From Thiotrichales bacterium 19S9-11 (GTDB taxonomy: Bacteria; Pseudomonadota; Gammaproteobacteria; Francisellales; Francisellaceae): DNA of 64,000 bases. The translations under genes were made by a program, and so were the position numbers. Every line of letters starts with the position of its first letter. Position 1 is the stretch's first letter. Below are positions 18,859 through 29,133 of this stretch, in pieces. The DNA lies in assembly GCA_021713395.1 (NCBI GenBank), contig JAKJJT010000002.1:222264-286263 (forward strand), written 5' to 3'. The notes under the pieces were generated by a model, which made no database searches, was not told the origin of the DNA, and saw only the letters and a list, made by a program, of their open reading frames with translations.

Positions 18859-19716
18859 TTGAATAAGATAGAAACACTTACACCTGATGCCTATCATATC
18901 TTAATTGAAAAAGGCACAGAACCACCAAATAGTGGCAAATATAATTTATTTGATGCTAAGGGCACTTACCTCTGTCGTGCTTGTGGCTTGGGGCTATTCC
19001 GCTCTGATTCAAAATTCATTTCAAGCTGTGGCTGGCCAAGCTTTGATGATGAGCTACCCAATGCCATTAAACGTCAAATAGATGCTGATGGTAGGCGTAC
19101 GGAAATTTTATGTCAGCGTTGTAACAGTCATTTAGGCCATGTATTTCATGGCGAAGGCTATACTAATAAAAACTTACGTCACTGTGTTAACTCACTCTCT
19201 GTTGAATTTGTTTATGATTTAGAAGTAACTGACACAGAAGAAGCAATCATTGCTGGTGGCTGCTTTTGGGGGGTAGAGCATTTATTAAAACAAAAAGATG
19301 GTATTTTACTAACTGAAGTGGGCTATACCGGAGGCCATACCAGTAACCCCTCCTATGAGTCAGTCTGTCAAGGTAGCACAGGACATATTGAGGCGGTTAG
19401 AGTTGTTTTTGATCCTGATAAAATAACTTATGAACAAGTTATTAAACTTTTTTTAGAAATTCATGATCCAACACAAGTAAATGGCCAAGGCCCTGATATT
19501 GGCGAGCAATATAGAAGTGCTATTTTCTATTATGACAATAAACAAAAACAAATAGCTGAAAAGTTACTAACTACTTTAAAAGATAAAGGCTTAAGTCCTG
19601 TAACACTGTTAATTGAAGCTTGCACTTTTTGGCCTGCTGAAGATTATCATCAAGATTATTATTTAAAAACAAATAAAGCGCCTTACTGCCACCACTATAC
19701 CAAGCGATTTGATTAG
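18859..19716 (+). CDS. msrBA: Fused peptide methionine sulfoxide reductase MsrB-MsrA
   Basis: This is a bifunctional enzyme that repairs both epimers of methionine sulfoxide. The N-terminal MsrB domain (about 1-125) has zinc cysteines C39/C42 and C85/C88 and the catalytic RHCVNSLS (C109). The C-terminal MsrA domain (about 128-285) has GGCFWGVE (C135) and [13 protein letters not shown]. The order is B then A. There is no signal peptide, so it should be cytoplasmic. The start codon is TTG, set by AAGGG 9 bases upstream; no ATG nearby fits. Its stop overlaps the convergent glpK stop by 4 bases. Confidence 0.94.
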   Translation: MNKIETLTPDAYHILIEKGTEPPNSGKYNLFDAKGTYLCRACGLGLFRSDSKFISSCGWPSFDDELPNAIKRQIDADGRRTEILCQRCNSHLGHVFHGEGYTNKNLRHCVNSLSVEFVYDLEVTDTEEAIIAGGCFWGVEHLLKQKDGILLTEVGYTGGHTSNPSYESVCQGSTGHIEAVRVVFDPDKITYEQVIKLFLEIHDPTQVNGQGPDIGEQYRSAIFYYDNKQKQIAEKLLTTLKDKGLSPVTLLIEACTFWPAEDYHQDYYLKTNKAPYCHHYTKRFD

Positions 19717-21209
19717 TTATTTGCCCAATTTTTTGATCTTTCTAGAGCCTCATGCCAACGACTTAAATAATGCTTAGCCAATGCACTATCCATACTAGGA
19801 GAAAATTTAGAATCAAGCTGCCACATAGATTTTAATTGATCAATACTAGACCAATAACCAACTGCTAACCCTGCCAAATAAGCAGCACCTAAAGCGGTTG
19901 TCTCTAGTACTTTTGGACGAAGCACATGAATGCCTAACAAGTCTGCCTGCATTTGCATTAAAAAGTTATTTTCAACTGCGCCACCATCGACTCGCATATC
20001 ACTTAAGCTTAACCCTGTATCTTCAGACATACTCTTAACAACATCACAAACTTGATAATTAATGCTTTCTAAAGCTGCTCTTATAATATGTGCTTTCGTT
20101 GTTCCCCGAGTTAGACCAATTATCATACCGCGTGCTGATTGATCCCAATGTGGCGCACCAAGACCTGTAAGTGCCGGCACAATATAAAGATCAGCATTAT
20201 CTTTGACACTTAAAGCAAGAGTCTCAGTTTCTTTTGCAGATTGGATCATACCTAACCCATCTCTTAGCCACTGAATTAAAGCGCCACCAATAAAGACACT
20301 ACCTTCTAAGGCATAAGTAATTTCATTGCCTATCTGCCATGCAACAGTAGATAGTAGCTGTTTTTTTGATGTTTGTGCTTGATTACCCGTATTCATCATT
20401 AAAAAACAACCCGTCCCATAGGTTGTTTTAATTGAACCTTCATCCAAACACATTTGTCCAAATAATGCTGCTTGTTGATCACCTGCAACACCTGCAATCG
20501 GAACTTTACTTGAAAAAAATGTTGTTTTTGTTTCAGCAAATATACCACTAGAAGGCATCACTTCTGGTAAAAGTGATGCTGGGATATCAAAAAGTTTTAG
20601 TAAATCTTCATCCCAAGCTAACTTATGAATATTATACAACATAGTTCGACTAGCATTGGATGGGTCAGTTACATGAGTTTTGCCATTAGTTAATTTCCAC
20701 ATCAACCAACTATCAACTGTTCCAAATAGAAGCTTTCCTTCTCGTGCTCTTTTTCTTGCGCCATTAACATGATCCAATATCCACTTGATTTTTGATGCCG
20801 AGAAATAAGCATCAATAACAAGGCCTGTTTTATCTTGTATTAACTGAACAACTTTTGAATCTTTTTTTAACTCATCACAAAACTGAGCCGTTCTTCTATC
20901 TTGCCAAACAATTGCATTATAAATAGGCTCATGCGTTTCTCTATCCCAAAGGATGGTTGTTTCACGCTGATTGGCAATACCAATAGCACTAATCTGCTTA
21001 GCTTTAATGTTTGCTTTAGATACCACTTCAGCGATAACTGAAGCTTGCGTATACCAAATCTCATTTGGGTCATGCTCCACCCAAGCGGATTTGGGATAGT
21101 ACTGCTTAAACTCTTTTTGTGATAAATCAACCAAATGACTATTTTGATCAAACAAAATAGCCCGAGAAGATGTCGTTCCTTGATCAAGGGTCAGTATATA
21201 CTGTTTCAT
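19713..21209 (-). CDS. glpK: Glycerol kinase
   Basis: GlpK phosphorylates glycerol to sn-glycerol 3-phosphate, in the cytoplasm. The 498-residue FGGY-family protein starts with the phosphate-binding [13 protein letters not shown] and has the signatures [13 protein letters not shown] and [11 protein letters not shown]. Neither glpF nor glpD is adjacent. It is 6 bases downstream of pgsA; since PgsA consumes glycerol 3-phosphate, co-expression makes metabolic sense, and the unit is probably dut-pgsA-glpK. Confidence 0.97.
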   Translation of the reverse strand: MKQYILTLDQGTTSSRAILFDQNSHLVDLSQKEFKQYYPKSAWVEHDPNEIWYTQASVIAEVVSKANIKAKQISAIGIANQRETTILWDRETHEPIYNAIVWQDRRTAQFCDELKKDSKVVQLIQDKTGLVIDAYFSASKIKWILDHVNGARKRAREGKLLFGTVDSWLMWKLTNGKTHVTDPSNASRTMLYNIHKLAWDEDLLKLFDIPASLLPEVMPSSGIFAETKTTFFSSKVPIAGVAGDQQAALFGQMCLDEGSIKTTYGTGCFLMMNTGNQAQTSKKQLLSTVAWQIGNEITYALEGSVFIGGALIQWLRDGLGMIQSAKETETLALSVKDNADLYIVPALTGLGAPHWDQSARGMIIGLTRGTTKAHIIRAALESINYQVCDVVKSMSEDTGLSLSDMRVDGGAVENNFLMQMQADLLGIHVLRPKVLETTALGAAYLAGLAVGYWSSIDQLKSMWQLDSKFSPSMDSALAKHYLSRWHEALERSKNWANN

Positions 21210-21215
21210 TCGTCC

Positions 21216-21782
21216 TTATTCATTTGAAGATTTAAATGACAGATAAGCTGCTCTTAAGTATAACCACATAGAATAAATTGTTAAAACAACTGCTACATAT
21301 AATAAAATTTTACCTAGCAATATTTGCCAAAAATAATCTACTTGCTGATAATGATATAATAACAGAATAAAGATTGCGATCATCTGAGTTGCTGTTTTAA
21401 CCTTTCCTATAAAAGATACTTGAACAACCGCTCGTTTGCCTAATTCTGCCATCCACTCTCTTAAAGCAGAAACAACAATTTCTCTTACAATAATTGCCGC
21501 AGCGGGTATTGCAACCCAAGCACTTGGATAAACATTAACTATTAAGACTAAAGCAGCTGCAACCATTAGCTTATCTGCAACTGGGTCTAAAAACGCGCCC
21601 AGCTGTGTTGTTTGCTTAAAATAACGGGCAATAAATCCATCTAACCAGTCTGTCAGTGACGCAACCAAAAACAAAACGGCAGCAACCCACTGAGCGCCTT
21701 CAAATTCGAAGTAAAATATCGCAACAAAGACAGGTACTAATACAATGCGAAGAATTGTTAAAATATTGGGAATTGTCCACAT
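21216..21782 (-). CDS. pgsA: CDP-diacylglycerol--glycerol-3-phosphate 3-phosphatidyltransferase
   Basis: PgsA makes phosphatidylglycerophosphate in the inner membrane. The CDP-alcohol phosphotransferase motif is DWLDGFIARYFKQTTQLGAFLDPVADK, seen around residues 47-73 (D-G-x-x-A-R ... G-x-x-x-D-x-x-x-D). Four to five hydrophobic segments follow. The frame opens at a GTG at 21791, but the ribosome binding site AAAGG is too close to it; the ATG at 21782 (MWTIPNILT) has about 11 bases and matches the family start, giving 188 residues. Confidence 0.95.
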   Translation of the reverse strand: MWTIPNILTILRIVLVPVFVAIFYFEFEGAQWVAAVLFLVASLTDWLDGFIARYFKQTTQLGAFLDPVADKLMVAAALVLIVNVYPSAWVAIPAAAIIVREIVVSALREWMAELGKRAVVQVSFIGKVKTATQMIAIFILLLYHYQQVDYFWQILLGKILLYVAVVLTIYSMWLYLRAAYLSFKSSNE

Positions 21783-21860
21783 CAAACGCACAACCTTTAT
21801 AATACTTTAGTATTTCATTAAAAACTATAGCATGTAATTAATCAAAACTAAACTTTTTAA

Positions 21861-22325
21861 TTAGACGCCACTATGACCAAAGCCACCACTGCCTCTTATC
21901 GATGCATCACTAAATGCATCAACCACTTTAAAACTTGCTTGAACAACTGGCACAATGACTAGTTGAGCAAAGCGCATACCTGGTGTTATTTCAATCACAT
22001 CATAACTACGATTCCAACAGGAGACCATTAGCTCTCCTTGATAATCTGAGTCAATCAAACCTACCGAGTTGCCCAAAATTAAACCTTTCTTATGTCCCAA
22101 ACCACTTCTTGGTAAAATCATTGCCGCATAGTAAGGGTTTGCAATATGAATTGAAAGCCCTGTTGGTAATAACTCTGCTGTATTTGGTTGCAAATGAATC
22201 GTCTCTTCAATATTTGCTTTTAAGTCAATGCCTGCCGAGCCGCTTGTAGCGTAACTTGGTATTTCTCCTTGATAAATATTACCATCACCAACAAAACGTA
22301 ATTCGATTTCTGGATTTTGAAACAT
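21861..22325 (-). CDS. dut: dUTP diphosphatase
   Basis: Dut hydrolyses dUTP to dUMP, keeping uracil out of DNA and feeding thymidylate synthesis. The 154-residue trimeric-type protein shows its motifs in order: [30 protein letters not shown], and the C-terminal [10 protein letters not shown] that closes the active site. A GAGAGG ribosome binding site precedes the ATG. It is about 80 bases upstream of pgsA. The divergent neighbour is glutathione reductase. Confidence 0.97.
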   Translation of the reverse strand: MFQNPEIELRFVGDGNIYQGEIPSYATSGSAGIDLKANIEETIHLQPNTAELLPTGLSIHIANPYYAAMILPRSGLGHKKGLILGNSVGLIDSDYQGELMVSCWNRSYDVIEITPGMRFAQLVIVPVVQASFKVVDAFSDASIRGSGGFGHSGV

Positions 22326-22355
22326 GCTTGCCTCTCTTTGCTTTTATTTATCGAT

Positions 22356-22384
22356 TAGATTTTAAATAACTTTATGATATAATA
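22356..22384 (+). promoter_or_regulatory. Candidate promoter of the glutathione reductase gene
   Basis: A perfect TATAAT (22379-22384) lies 17 bases after a poor -35 (TTAGAT, 22356-22361), about 62 bases before the ATG. The -35 is weak, so an activator or extended contacts may be needed. Confidence 0.4.
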
Positions 22385-22446
22385 TGTTCAGTTTAAAACA
22401 ATTAAAAACTACTAATTTATTTATGTGGGGAGCATACTAATCAATT

Positions 22447-23811
22447 ATGAATCCAGAAAATCATTTTGATTTAATTAGCCTTGGTGGCGGCAGCGGTGGC
22501 CTTGCAACTGCAATTGCAGCTGCTCGATTAGGCAAAAAAGTTGCAATCATTGAAGCAAATGAGCTAGGTGGAACCTGTGTTAATGTTGGCTGCGTACCTA
22601 AAAAAGCTATGTGGTATGCGGCAAGCTTAGCTGAAGCATTGCACTATGATTACGCAGGCTATGGTTTTGATATAAAAATGAATAACTTCAGCTGGATAAA
22701 ACTAAAGTCTCAACGAGACCAATATATAAATAATATTCACAAAGCCTACGATAAAACTTTAGATAACTTAAATATCACTCACATCCAAGGTTTTGGTAAG
22801 TTTATTGATAACCATACGATTGTTGCTAATAATCAACACTACTCAGCTGATCATATTATTATTGCCCCTGGTGCGAAACCACAAATACCAACATCAATAG
22901 AAGGTCATCAATATGGTATTACTTCTGATGATTTTTTTGCCTTAGAAGAACAACCGAAAAAAGTTGTTGTTGTTGGCGGTGGCTATATTGGTGTTGAAAT
23001 TGCACAAGTCCTTCATGCACTTGGCAGTGAGACTACGCTACTTGTTAGGAAAGATCGCCCACTACGTTTATTTGATCCGGTTATTTCTGACACCTTAACT
23101 GAATGCATGGAGAAAACAGGGTTTGATCTTCGTGTTAATACACAAATCGATACAATCACACAAGGCAGCAACAAAAAACTAACCATTACTTTAAATGATC
23201 ATTCAATACTAAATGAAGTTGATGCTTTATTTTGGTGCACTGGCCGTATACCTAATACTGAAGGCCTTGCACTTGATACAACTGAAATCAAAGTCAACGC
23301 TGATGGAAGTATTCCAACGGATGAGTTTCAAAATACGAACATTTCAGGTATTTATGCCATTGGTGATGTTACGGGCAAAGCTCAGTTAACACCCGTTGCA
23401 ATTGCGGCTGGCAGACGCCTAGCTCGACGTTTATTCAATAAAGAAGATAATTTAAAATTAAATTATGACTTAATTCCAACGGTTGTTTTTTCACACCCCC
23501 CAATCGGTACAATTGGCTTAACTGAACAAGAAGCGATTGAGCAGTATGGTAAAGACCATATAAAAATTTACCAATCAAGGTTTTCATCGCTTTATTCTGC
23601 AATCTCTGGCTTTAGAATGCCGACCGTTGTAAAGCTTATCGTAACTGGTAATAATGAAAAAATCATTGGCTGTCATGTCATTGGTACTGGTGCGGATGAA
23701 ATGTTACAAGGTTTTACAGTTGCAATTAACATGGGGGCAACAAAAAAAGACTTTGATGACACCATTGCAATTCACCCAACAAGTGCAGAAGAATTAGTAA
23801 CACTACGTTAA
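22447..23811 (+). CDS. gor: Glutathione-disulfide reductase
   Basis: The enzyme reduces glutathione disulfide with NADPH, keeping the cytoplasm reduced. The 454-residue flavoprotein has an FAD-binding GGGSGG (13-18), the redox disulfide GGTCVNVGCVPKK (C44, C49), the NADPH-binding VVGGGYIGVE, and the C-terminal catalytic HPTSAEE (His about 443) contributed to the partner subunit. VGCVPKK separates it from lipoamide dehydrogenase, which has a different spacing context. The GGGGAG ribosome binding site is about 14 bases before the ATG, longer than usual. It is followed by a gamma carbonic anhydrase gene 28 bases on. Confidence 0.93.
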   Translation: MNPENHFDLISLGGGSGGLATAIAAARLGKKVAIIEANELGGTCVNVGCVPKKAMWYAASLAEALHYDYAGYGFDIKMNNFSWIKLKSQRDQYINNIHKAYDKTLDNLNITHIQGFGKFIDNHTIVANNQHYSADHIIIAPGAKPQIPTSIEGHQYGITSDDFFALEEQPKKVVVVGGGYIGVEIAQVLHALGSETTLLVRKDRPLRLFDPVISDTLTECMEKTGFDLRVNTQIDTITQGSNKKLTITLNDHSILNEVDALFWCTGRIPNTEGLALDTTEIKVNADGSIPTDEFQNTNISGIYAIGDVTGKAQLTPVAIAAGRRLARRLFNKEDNLKLNYDLIPTVVFSHPPIGTIGLTEQEAIEQYGKDHIKIYQSRFSSLYSAISGFRMPTVVKLIVTGNNEKIIGCHVIGTGADEMLQGFTVAINMGATKKDFDDTIAIHPTSAEELVTLR

Positions 23812-23839
23812 AAAAGTTAATACTTTTAAGAGGCAATAG

Positions 23840-24391
23840 ATGAACAACCTATCAATAAGAACCGTCAACAATCATACACCTGTTATTGGTAATGGTGTCT
23901 TTATTGATCCGTCGGCTGTGGTCTCTGGCTTAGTGACGTTAGATGATGATGTTTCTATTTGGCCTCAAGTAAGCGTTCGTGGAGACCTAGAGAAGATCAC
24001 AATTGGCAAACGTAGCAATATACAAGATAACTCTTTAATTCATACTACTAGACGCAGCAAGACCAACCCAAAAGGCTTTCCCTGTATTATTGGCAAAGAT
24101 GTAACCATAGGTCATGGCGTAATCTTACATGGCTGCACATTAGAAAATCGAGTTTTAGTTGGCATGGGCACTATTATTCTCGATGGCGCTTACATTCAAT
24201 CTGACGTTATGATTGCAGCTGGCAGCTTAGTTTCACCAGGAAAAACTTTAGAAAGCGGCTTCCTCTATATGGGCTCACCTGCAAAAAAAATTAGACCACT
24301 AACTGATGAAGAAATAAATTTTTTAACAATTAGTTCTAACAATTATCTTGAAACAAAAAATCAACACTTGGGGGCATCAAAATCATGGTAA
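23840..24391 (+). CDS. Gamma carbonic anhydrase-like hexapeptide-repeat protein (YrdA/CaiE type)
   Basis: The 183-residue protein folds as a left-handed beta helix from hexapeptide repeats (residues about 15-150: DPSAVVSG, WPQVSVRGDL, IGKRSNIQDNSLIH, IGHGVILHGC). Three histidines in IGHGVILHGC and NSLIHT fit the trimeric gamma carbonic anhydrase zinc site. E. coli YrdA-type proteins have this fold, though activity has not always been shown. AGGCAATAG precedes the start. The gene overlaps lolB by 7 bases. Confidence 0.88.
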   Translation: MNNLSIRTVNNHTPVIGNGVFIDPSAVVSGLVTLDDDVSIWPQVSVRGDLEKITIGKRSNIQDNSLIHTTRRSKTNPKGFPCIIGKDVTIGHGVILHGCTLENRVLVGMGTIILDGAYIQSDVMIAAGSLVSPGKTLESGFLYMGSPAKKIRPLTDEEINFLTISSNNYLETKNQHLGASKSW

Positions 24392-25032
24392 AAAAACACC
24401 TGAAACTCATTTCATTTATTTTCATAAGCTTTAGCACAGTTATACTTAGTGCCTGCGCAAGCTCACCTAAAACAAAACTTATTCCACTACCTGATCCTTC
24501 CACTGTTAATATCCAAACAGCTTGGAAAGCAAATCAAGATATCATTAGCCAGGTAAAAACCTGGCAAGCTTCTGGCGTCATTGGCATTAAAGTCAAAAAC
24601 AAAGGCTCTGGCGCAAGTCTCTTCTGGCAGGTGAAAGGCAAACATCAATATGTTGTCAAAATATTTGGCGCAGCAGGCCTAGGGGCTATTTCTATTACAG
24701 GCAGAGCTGACGGTAGTGTTATTTTCAAAAATAGTAATGGCAAAGAAACCTACGCTAAAGATATCCAAGCACTTATGCAAAAAGAACTTGGCTGGAGCGT
24801 ACCAACTGATGGACTATTTTATTGGGGACGAGGCTTACCTGAACCAATACACTCTAAGCAAAAAAGCTTAAATACCTACGGCCTACTTAACTCAATTGAG
24901 CAATCTGGTTGGCATGTTCAGTACCAAGAATACACACTAGTTGATGACCAATACCCATTACCATCAAAAATGACTTTAACACGTGGCGATATAACACTTA
25001 AGGTTGTAATTAAGTCATGGCAACTGAACTAG
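24385..25032 (+). CDS. lolB: Outer-membrane lipoprotein insertion factor LolB
   Basis: LolB receives lipoproteins from LolA and inserts them in the outer membrane. The 215-residue precursor has a signal peptide with lipobox ILSAC (C24). The mature part has the beta-barrel pattern of LolB, including WQVKGKHQYVVKIFGAAGLG. The gene lies directly before ispE, overlapping it by 16 bases, the conserved gammaproteobacterial lolB-ispE order. Likely clients in the window are the giant lipoprotein (54.6-63.6 kb) and the SLT-domain lipoprotein (50 kb). Confidence 0.9.
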   Translation: MVKKHLKLISFIFISFSTVILSACASSPKTKLIPLPDPSTVNIQTAWKANQDIISQVKTWQASGVIGIKVKNKGSGASLFWQVKGKHQYVVKIFGAAGLGAISITGRADGSVIFKNSNGKETYAKDIQALMQKELGWSVPTDGLFYWGRGLPEPIHSKQKSLNTYGLLNSIEQSGWHVQYQEYTLVDDQYPLPSKMTLTRGDITLKVVIKSWQLN

Positions 25033-25856
25033 TTTTACCTTCCTATGCAAAAATCAATCGTTTTTTGCACATTACAGGCTTACTAGATAATGGTTATCAC
25101 AACTTACAAACTTTAATGCAATTTATTGACTTAAAAGATACGCTAAGTTTTAAATTAAATAAAACTTCTAACATCACCGTTACATCTAATATATCTATCT
25201 CAAAGCCAGAAGATAATCTTGTTTATCTTGCTGCAGACAAATTAAGACCCTATGCAGCAAAACTATCAGGACTGACAATACATATTGACAAAAAAATACC
25301 CATGGGCGCAGGCTTAGGCGGTGGCTCAAGCAATGCTGCTGTTACCTTACTTGCACTGAATCATTTATGGCAGTGCAACTTAGATCAAGCAACTTTATTA
25401 AAGCTAGCAAAAGAACTCGGCGCAGATGTGCCTTTCTTTATTTTTGGTCAATGCGCATGGGCTGAAGGCATTGGTGAAAAATTAACTGCATTTAACCAAT
25501 ATGAGTCTTTGATTTTACTATTTATTCCAAAAATTCATATTTCAACAGCTGAAATTTTCAAACATCCTAAGCTTAAACGCAACTACCCTATAATATCTAA
25601 AGACAACTATGCTTTTGAAAAAACTGAAAATGTATTTGAGCCTATTGTTGCAGAACTATATCCTCAAATAGGCAACTGGATTAATGAAGCATCTTTAGAA
25701 GCACCAACTCGATTAACTGGCTCTGGCGCTTGTTTTTACTCAGTTTGTCAAGATTTAAATCAACTTCAAAAACTTCAAAAAAAATTTCACAAACGTCTTG
25801 ACACTATACCCTCTAAAGCCTTAAACTACGCCGCAGTTGCTTACGATGATCTCTAA
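25017..25856 (+). CDS. ispE: 4-diphosphocytidyl-2-C-methyl-D-erythritol kinase
   Basis: IspE is the GHMP-family kinase of the non-mevalonate (MEP) isoprenoid pathway. The 279-residue protein starts ELVLPSYAKINRFLHI and has the ATP-binding PMGAGLGGGSSNAAV; a third motif RLTGSGACFYSV is near the C-terminus. Together with ispB at 48.6 kb it supplies prenyl diphosphates for quinones. It overlaps lolB by 16 bases and is followed by tRNA-Gln and prs. Confidence 0.96.
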   Translation: MATELVLPSYAKINRFLHITGLLDNGYHNLQTLMQFIDLKDTLSFKLNKTSNITVTSNISISKPEDNLVYLAADKLRPYAAKLSGLTIHIDKKIPMGAGLGGGSSNAAVTLLALNHLWQCNLDQATLLKLAKELGADVPFFIFGQCAWAEGIGEKLTAFNQYESLILLFIPKIHISTAEIFKHPKLKRNYPIISKDNYAFEKTENVFEPIVAELYPQIGNWINEASLEAPTRLTGSGACFYSVCQDLNQLQKLQKKFHKRLDTIPSKALNYAAVAYDDL

Positions 25857-25886
25857 GAAAGAGGGAATCCAAACAATGTCTATAAT

Positions 25887-25961
25887 TGGGCTGTCGCCAA
25901 GCGGTAAGGCAACGGGTTTTGATCCCGTCATACCCAGGTTCGAATCCTGGCAGCCCAGCCA
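25887..25961 (+). tRNA. tRNA-Gln (anticodon UUG), CCA encoded
   Basis: The acceptor TGGGCTG pairs with CAGCCCA, the anticodon stem ACGGG/CCCGT encloses TTTTGAT (anticodon TTG), the T-arm is CAGGTTCGAATCCTG, and CCA is encoded. It sits between ispE and prs, where many gammaproteobacteria such as Pseudomonas carry it, and is probably cut from the longer operon transcript since no separate promoter is evident. Confidence 0.97.
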
Positions 25962-26066
25962 ACTATTTATTTCTAAATTTTATTATCTAAAATTAAATGC
26001 CTGCGTATGCGTATTTAAACTTATATGTACGCAAAATAAACATCAACAAATAAAAGGTAACTTGTC

Positions 26067-27020
26067 GTGTCCGATCTAATGATTTTTTGTGGTAGCGCCA
26101 CACCAAAACTAGCAGATGAAGTCTCTGACCTATTAGGCATAGAAATGGGGCGAGCCGTTGTTGGCAAATTTAGCGATGGAGAAACTCAAGTTGAAATCTT
26201 AGATAATGTGAGAGGACGTGATGTTTTTATTATTCAATCAACATGCCCTCCTACTAATGACAACCTAATGGAACTTATTATTATGGTTGATGCATTAAGA
26301 CGCTCATCAGCAGGTAGAATTACAGCTGTTATCCCATACTTTGGCTATGCACGACAAGATCGTCGAGTTCGCTCAACTCGAGTCCCTATTTCTGCCCGAG
26401 TGGTCGCTGATATGCTAACTGGTGCAGGCGTTGATCGGATTCTAACTGTTGATATCCATGCTGAACAGGTACAAGGCTTTTTTGATGTGCCACTTGATAA
26501 TGTTTATGGAACACCTATTTTACTTGACTATATTCGTCGCAGAAATATAAAAGCACCTGTAATTATCTCACCCGATATTGGTGGTGTTGTTAGAGCTCGT
26601 GCCATGGCAAAAGCACTAAACACAGAATTGGCAATCATAGACAAACGACGCGCTCGCGCAAATGAATCTGAAGTTATGAATATTATCGGTGAAATCAAAG
26701 AGCGCCACTGCCTTATCATTGATGATATCGTTGATACTGCTGGCACAATGTGTAAAGCAGCTCAAGCATTGCTTGATCACGGCGCAGCAAAAGTTTCTGC
26801 TTACTGTGTTCATCCTGTTTTATCTGGCAAGGCGATTGAAAACATCCAAAACTCATGCTTAGATGAGCTTGTTGTCACTAATTCAATACCTGCAGACAAA
26901 CACACAGCGCTATGTGATAAAATTAAAGTCTTATCTCTAGGATCAATGCTTTCTGAGGCTATTCGTAGAATTAACAATGAGGAATCTATTAGTTTAATGT
27001 TTACTGATCTAAAAGGTTAA
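26067..27020 (+). CDS. prs: Ribose-phosphate pyrophosphokinase (PRPP synthetase)
   Basis: Prs makes PRPP from ribose 5-phosphate and ATP for purine, pyrimidine, His and Trp synthesis; PurF and PurE in this window use the pathway. The 317-residue length is standard. Motifs are [10 protein letters not shown], the ATP-binding [10 protein letters not shown], the catalytic flexible loop, and the PRPP-binding [14 protein letters not shown]. The start is GTG (26067), preceded by AAAGGT; the first Met is residue 5. Confidence 0.97.
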   Translation: MSDLMIFCGSATPKLADEVSDLLGIEMGRAVVGKFSDGETQVEILDNVRGRDVFIIQSTCPPTNDNLMELIIMVDALRRSSAGRITAVIPYFGYARQDRRVRSTRVPISARVVADMLTGAGVDRILTVDIHAEQVQGFFDVPLDNVYGTPILLDYIRRRNIKAPVIISPDIGGVVRARAMAKALNTELAIIDKRRARANESEVMNIIGEIKERHCLIIDDIVDTAGTMCKAAQALLDHGAAKVSAYCVHPVLSGKAIENIQNSCLDELVVTNSIPADKHTALCDKIKVLSLGSMLSEAIRRINNEESISLMFTDLKG

Positions 27021-27045
27021 CATTTATTCATTATTCTGATATAAT
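27017..27045 (+). promoter_or_regulatory. Promoter of rplY
   Basis: TTAACA (27017-27022) and a perfect TATAAT (27040-27045) are 17 bases apart. The -35 overlaps the prs stop codon. The leader (about 60 bases) can form a hairpin from CTATTG and CAATAG (about 27055-27081) before the ribosome binding site TGAGGAA. Confidence 0.7.
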
Positions 27046-27113
27046 CCCTTCTCGCTATTGTCAGGGTCGCATGAGCAATAGTTAAATATCGTTTTTAATT
27101 TGAGGAAAATAAA

Positions 27114-27398
27114 ATGTATAAACTAAATGCAAAATTAAAAGATGAAAAAGGCACAGGTGCGAGCCGCCGCCTACGTCACCAAGGATACGTTCCTGGAATC
27201 ATTTATGGTAAAGACTTAGAACCTGTTACCATTTCTATTGAACACAATGAATTTTTCCATGCAATTGAAGATGAAAAAATCTTCTCTTCTACTGTAGAAA
27301 TTGATATTGATGGAAAGATAGAAACTGTGCAAATTCAAGCGCTACAACGCCACCCATACAAACCTAAACTAGTACACGCAGACTTTATGCGTATCTAA
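27114..27398 (+). CDS. rplY: 50S ribosomal protein L25, short form
   Basis: L25 binds 5S rRNA in the large subunit. The 94-residue protein is the short E. coli-like form without the C-terminal CTC extension. Family segments seen are GTGASRRLRHQGYVPGIIYG near the N-terminus (RNA binding) and the C-terminal QALQRHPYKPKLVHADFMRI. It has its own good promoter and is followed by pth 14 bases later. A 5S rRNA gene lies at the right end of the window. Confidence 0.96.
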   Translation: MYKLNAKLKDEKGTGASRRLRHQGYVPGIIYGKDLEPVTISIEHNEFFHAIEDEKIFSSTVEIDIDGKIETVQIQALQRHPYKPKLVHADFMRI

Positions 27399-27412
27399 AC
27401 GTTTAAAAGGTT

Positions 27413-27982
27413 ATGATTAAGCTAATTGTTGGCCTTGGCAATCCTGGTAGCGAGTATTTAAATACTCGACATAATGCTGGACAATGGTTAGTTGATAAAT
27501 TAGCACACCATTATTACTCTCCACTTAAACCTGAGAAGAAGTTTTATGGAGAGTATGCTCGCATCCAACAGCCGAACTTCAATGGGCACTTATTATTTCC
27601 AACTACCTATATGAATCGCAGCGGCCAATCAGTCCAAAGCGTCTGCGATTATTTCAGTCTAGAGCCTAATGAAATTTTAGTTGCTCATGATGAACTTGAT
27701 ATACCTTGCGGCTCAATTAAGCTAAAGCATAATGGTGGTCACGGTGGGCATAATGGCTTACGTGACATTCAAAACCAATTAAATAGTGATAAATTTCATA
27801 GAATTCGTATTGGCATTGACCACCCTGGTAGTAAAGAAAAAGTGACACCCTTTGTCCTTTCAGCGCCATCTAAAATTGAGAAAAAACTCATCGATGATGC
27901 AATAGATAAAAGTATTGCGCATATTAATGACATTCTTTTAGGAAAATTTGAGCTTGTTAAACAAACATTACACAAAAAATAA
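27413..27982 (+). CDS. pth: Peptidyl-tRNA hydrolase
   Basis: Pth releases peptides from peptidyl-tRNA that drops off ribosomes. The 189-residue protein has GLGNPGSEYLNTRHNAG (catalytic His about 20), the TTYMNRSGQSV segment and VAHDELDIPCG (Asp about 93), all typical of bacterial Pth. It sits between rplY and ychF in the conserved gammaproteobacterial order. Confidence 0.97.
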   Translation: MIKLIVGLGNPGSEYLNTRHNAGQWLVDKLAHHYYSPLKPEKKFYGEYARIQQPNFNGHLLFPTTYMNRSGQSVQSVCDYFSLEPNEILVAHDELDIPCGSIKLKHNGGHGGHNGLRDIQNQLNSDKFHRIRIGIDHPGSKEKVTPFVLSAPSKIEKKLIDDAIDKSIAHINDILLGKFELVKQTLHKK

Positions 27983-28016
27983 TAATCATTTACTTTAAGC
28001 TTTATGGAGAAATACA

Positions 28017-29108
28017 ATGGGATTTAAATGCGGTATTGTTGGCTTACCTAATGTTGGCAAGTCAACTCTATTTAATGCACTTACAAAAGCAGGCATTCAA
28101 GCTGAAAACTACCCTTTCTGCACAATTGAGCCAAATGTTGGTGTTGTTGCTGTTCCTGACAGACGATTAGATGAACTTAGCAACATTGTCAATCCTAAAA
28201 AAATACTCCCTGCAACAATGGAGTTTGTTGATATTGCTGGCCTTGTTGCTGGCGCTTCAAAAGGTGAAGGTTTAGGTAATAAATTTTTAGCAAACATCAG
28301 AGAAACTGATGCAATCGCCCATGTTGTTCGCTGCTTTGACAATGGCGATGTCGTTCATGTCGCTGGAAAAGTCTCCCCTCTTGATGATATTGAAATCATT
28401 AATACAGAACTATTGCTTGCTGATATTGAAAGTGCTGAAAAAGCGATTCAACGTGTCAGTAAAAATGCAAAAAGCGGCAACAAAGAAGCTAAAAATCAAA
28501 AAGCTTTTTATGAAACACTAAAAGCGCACTTAGAAAGTGAAAAACCCGCAAGAAGCTTAAATTTAACCGATGATGAAACACTTTGGCTAAAGCAAATTCA
28601 CCTACTAACAGCAAAACCAATACTTTATATTGCCAATGTTAATGAAGATGGCTTTGAAAATAATCCATACCTTGACCAAGTCACACAACTAGCTGAAAAA
28701 GAAAATGCAAATGTTGTTGCTATTTGTGCTGCAATTGAATCTGAAATTGCTGAACTTGATGATACTGAAAAAGAAGAATTCTTAAGTGACTTAGGTCTAG
28801 ATGAGCCAGGATTAAATCGCGTTATCCGCTCAGGTTATGAGCTACTTGGCCTTCAAACTTACTTTACTGCTGGCGTTAAAGAAGTACGCGCTTGGACAAT
28901 TAAAATAGGTTCAAGCGCACCGCAAGCTGCTGGAAAAATTCATACTGATTTTGAAAAAGGCTTTATCCGCGCTGAAGTCATTAGCTATAATGATTATATT
29001 AGCCACAATGGTGAACAAGGCGCTAAAGATCAAGGAAAGTGGCGACTAGAAGGAAAAGAATATATTGTCAAAGACGGCGATGTTATTCACTTTAGGTTTA
29101 ATGTTTAA
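28017..29108 (+). CDS. ychF: Redox-regulated ATPase/GTPase YchF (OBG family)
   Basis: YchF (EngD/OLA1) is a ribosome-associated P-loop protein that prefers ATP. The 363-residue protein has Walker [10 protein letters not shown] (8-16), the G3 motif [16 protein letters not shown], the altered G4 region around YIANVNEDG, and the C-terminal TGS-like domain ([14 protein letters not shown] onward). It is the last gene of the rplY-pth-ychF unit, facing rpmA with a shared hairpin between. Confidence 0.97.
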   Translation: MGFKCGIVGLPNVGKSTLFNALTKAGIQAENYPFCTIEPNVGVVAVPDRRLDELSNIVNPKKILPATMEFVDIAGLVAGASKGEGLGNKFLANIRETDAIAHVVRCFDNGDVVHVAGKVSPLDDIEIINTELLLADIESAEKAIQRVSKNAKSGNKEAKNQKAFYETLKAHLESEKPARSLNLTDDETLWLKQIHLLTAKPILYIANVNEDGFENNPYLDQVTQLAEKENANVVAICAAIESEIAELDDTEKEEFLSDLGLDEPGLNRVIRSGYELLGLQTYFTAGVKEVRAWTIKIGSSAPQAAGKIHTDFEKGFIRAEVISYNDYISHNGEQGAKDQGKWRLEGKEYIVKDGDVIHFRFNV

Positions 29109-29133
29109 AATCTCTTACTTATTTTTTTAAAAT

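Noticed and set aside
25881..25886. TATAAT as promoter of tRNA-Gln
   Set aside because: It touches the first base of the mature tRNA, too close for a -10 box; processing from the ispE transcript is more likely.
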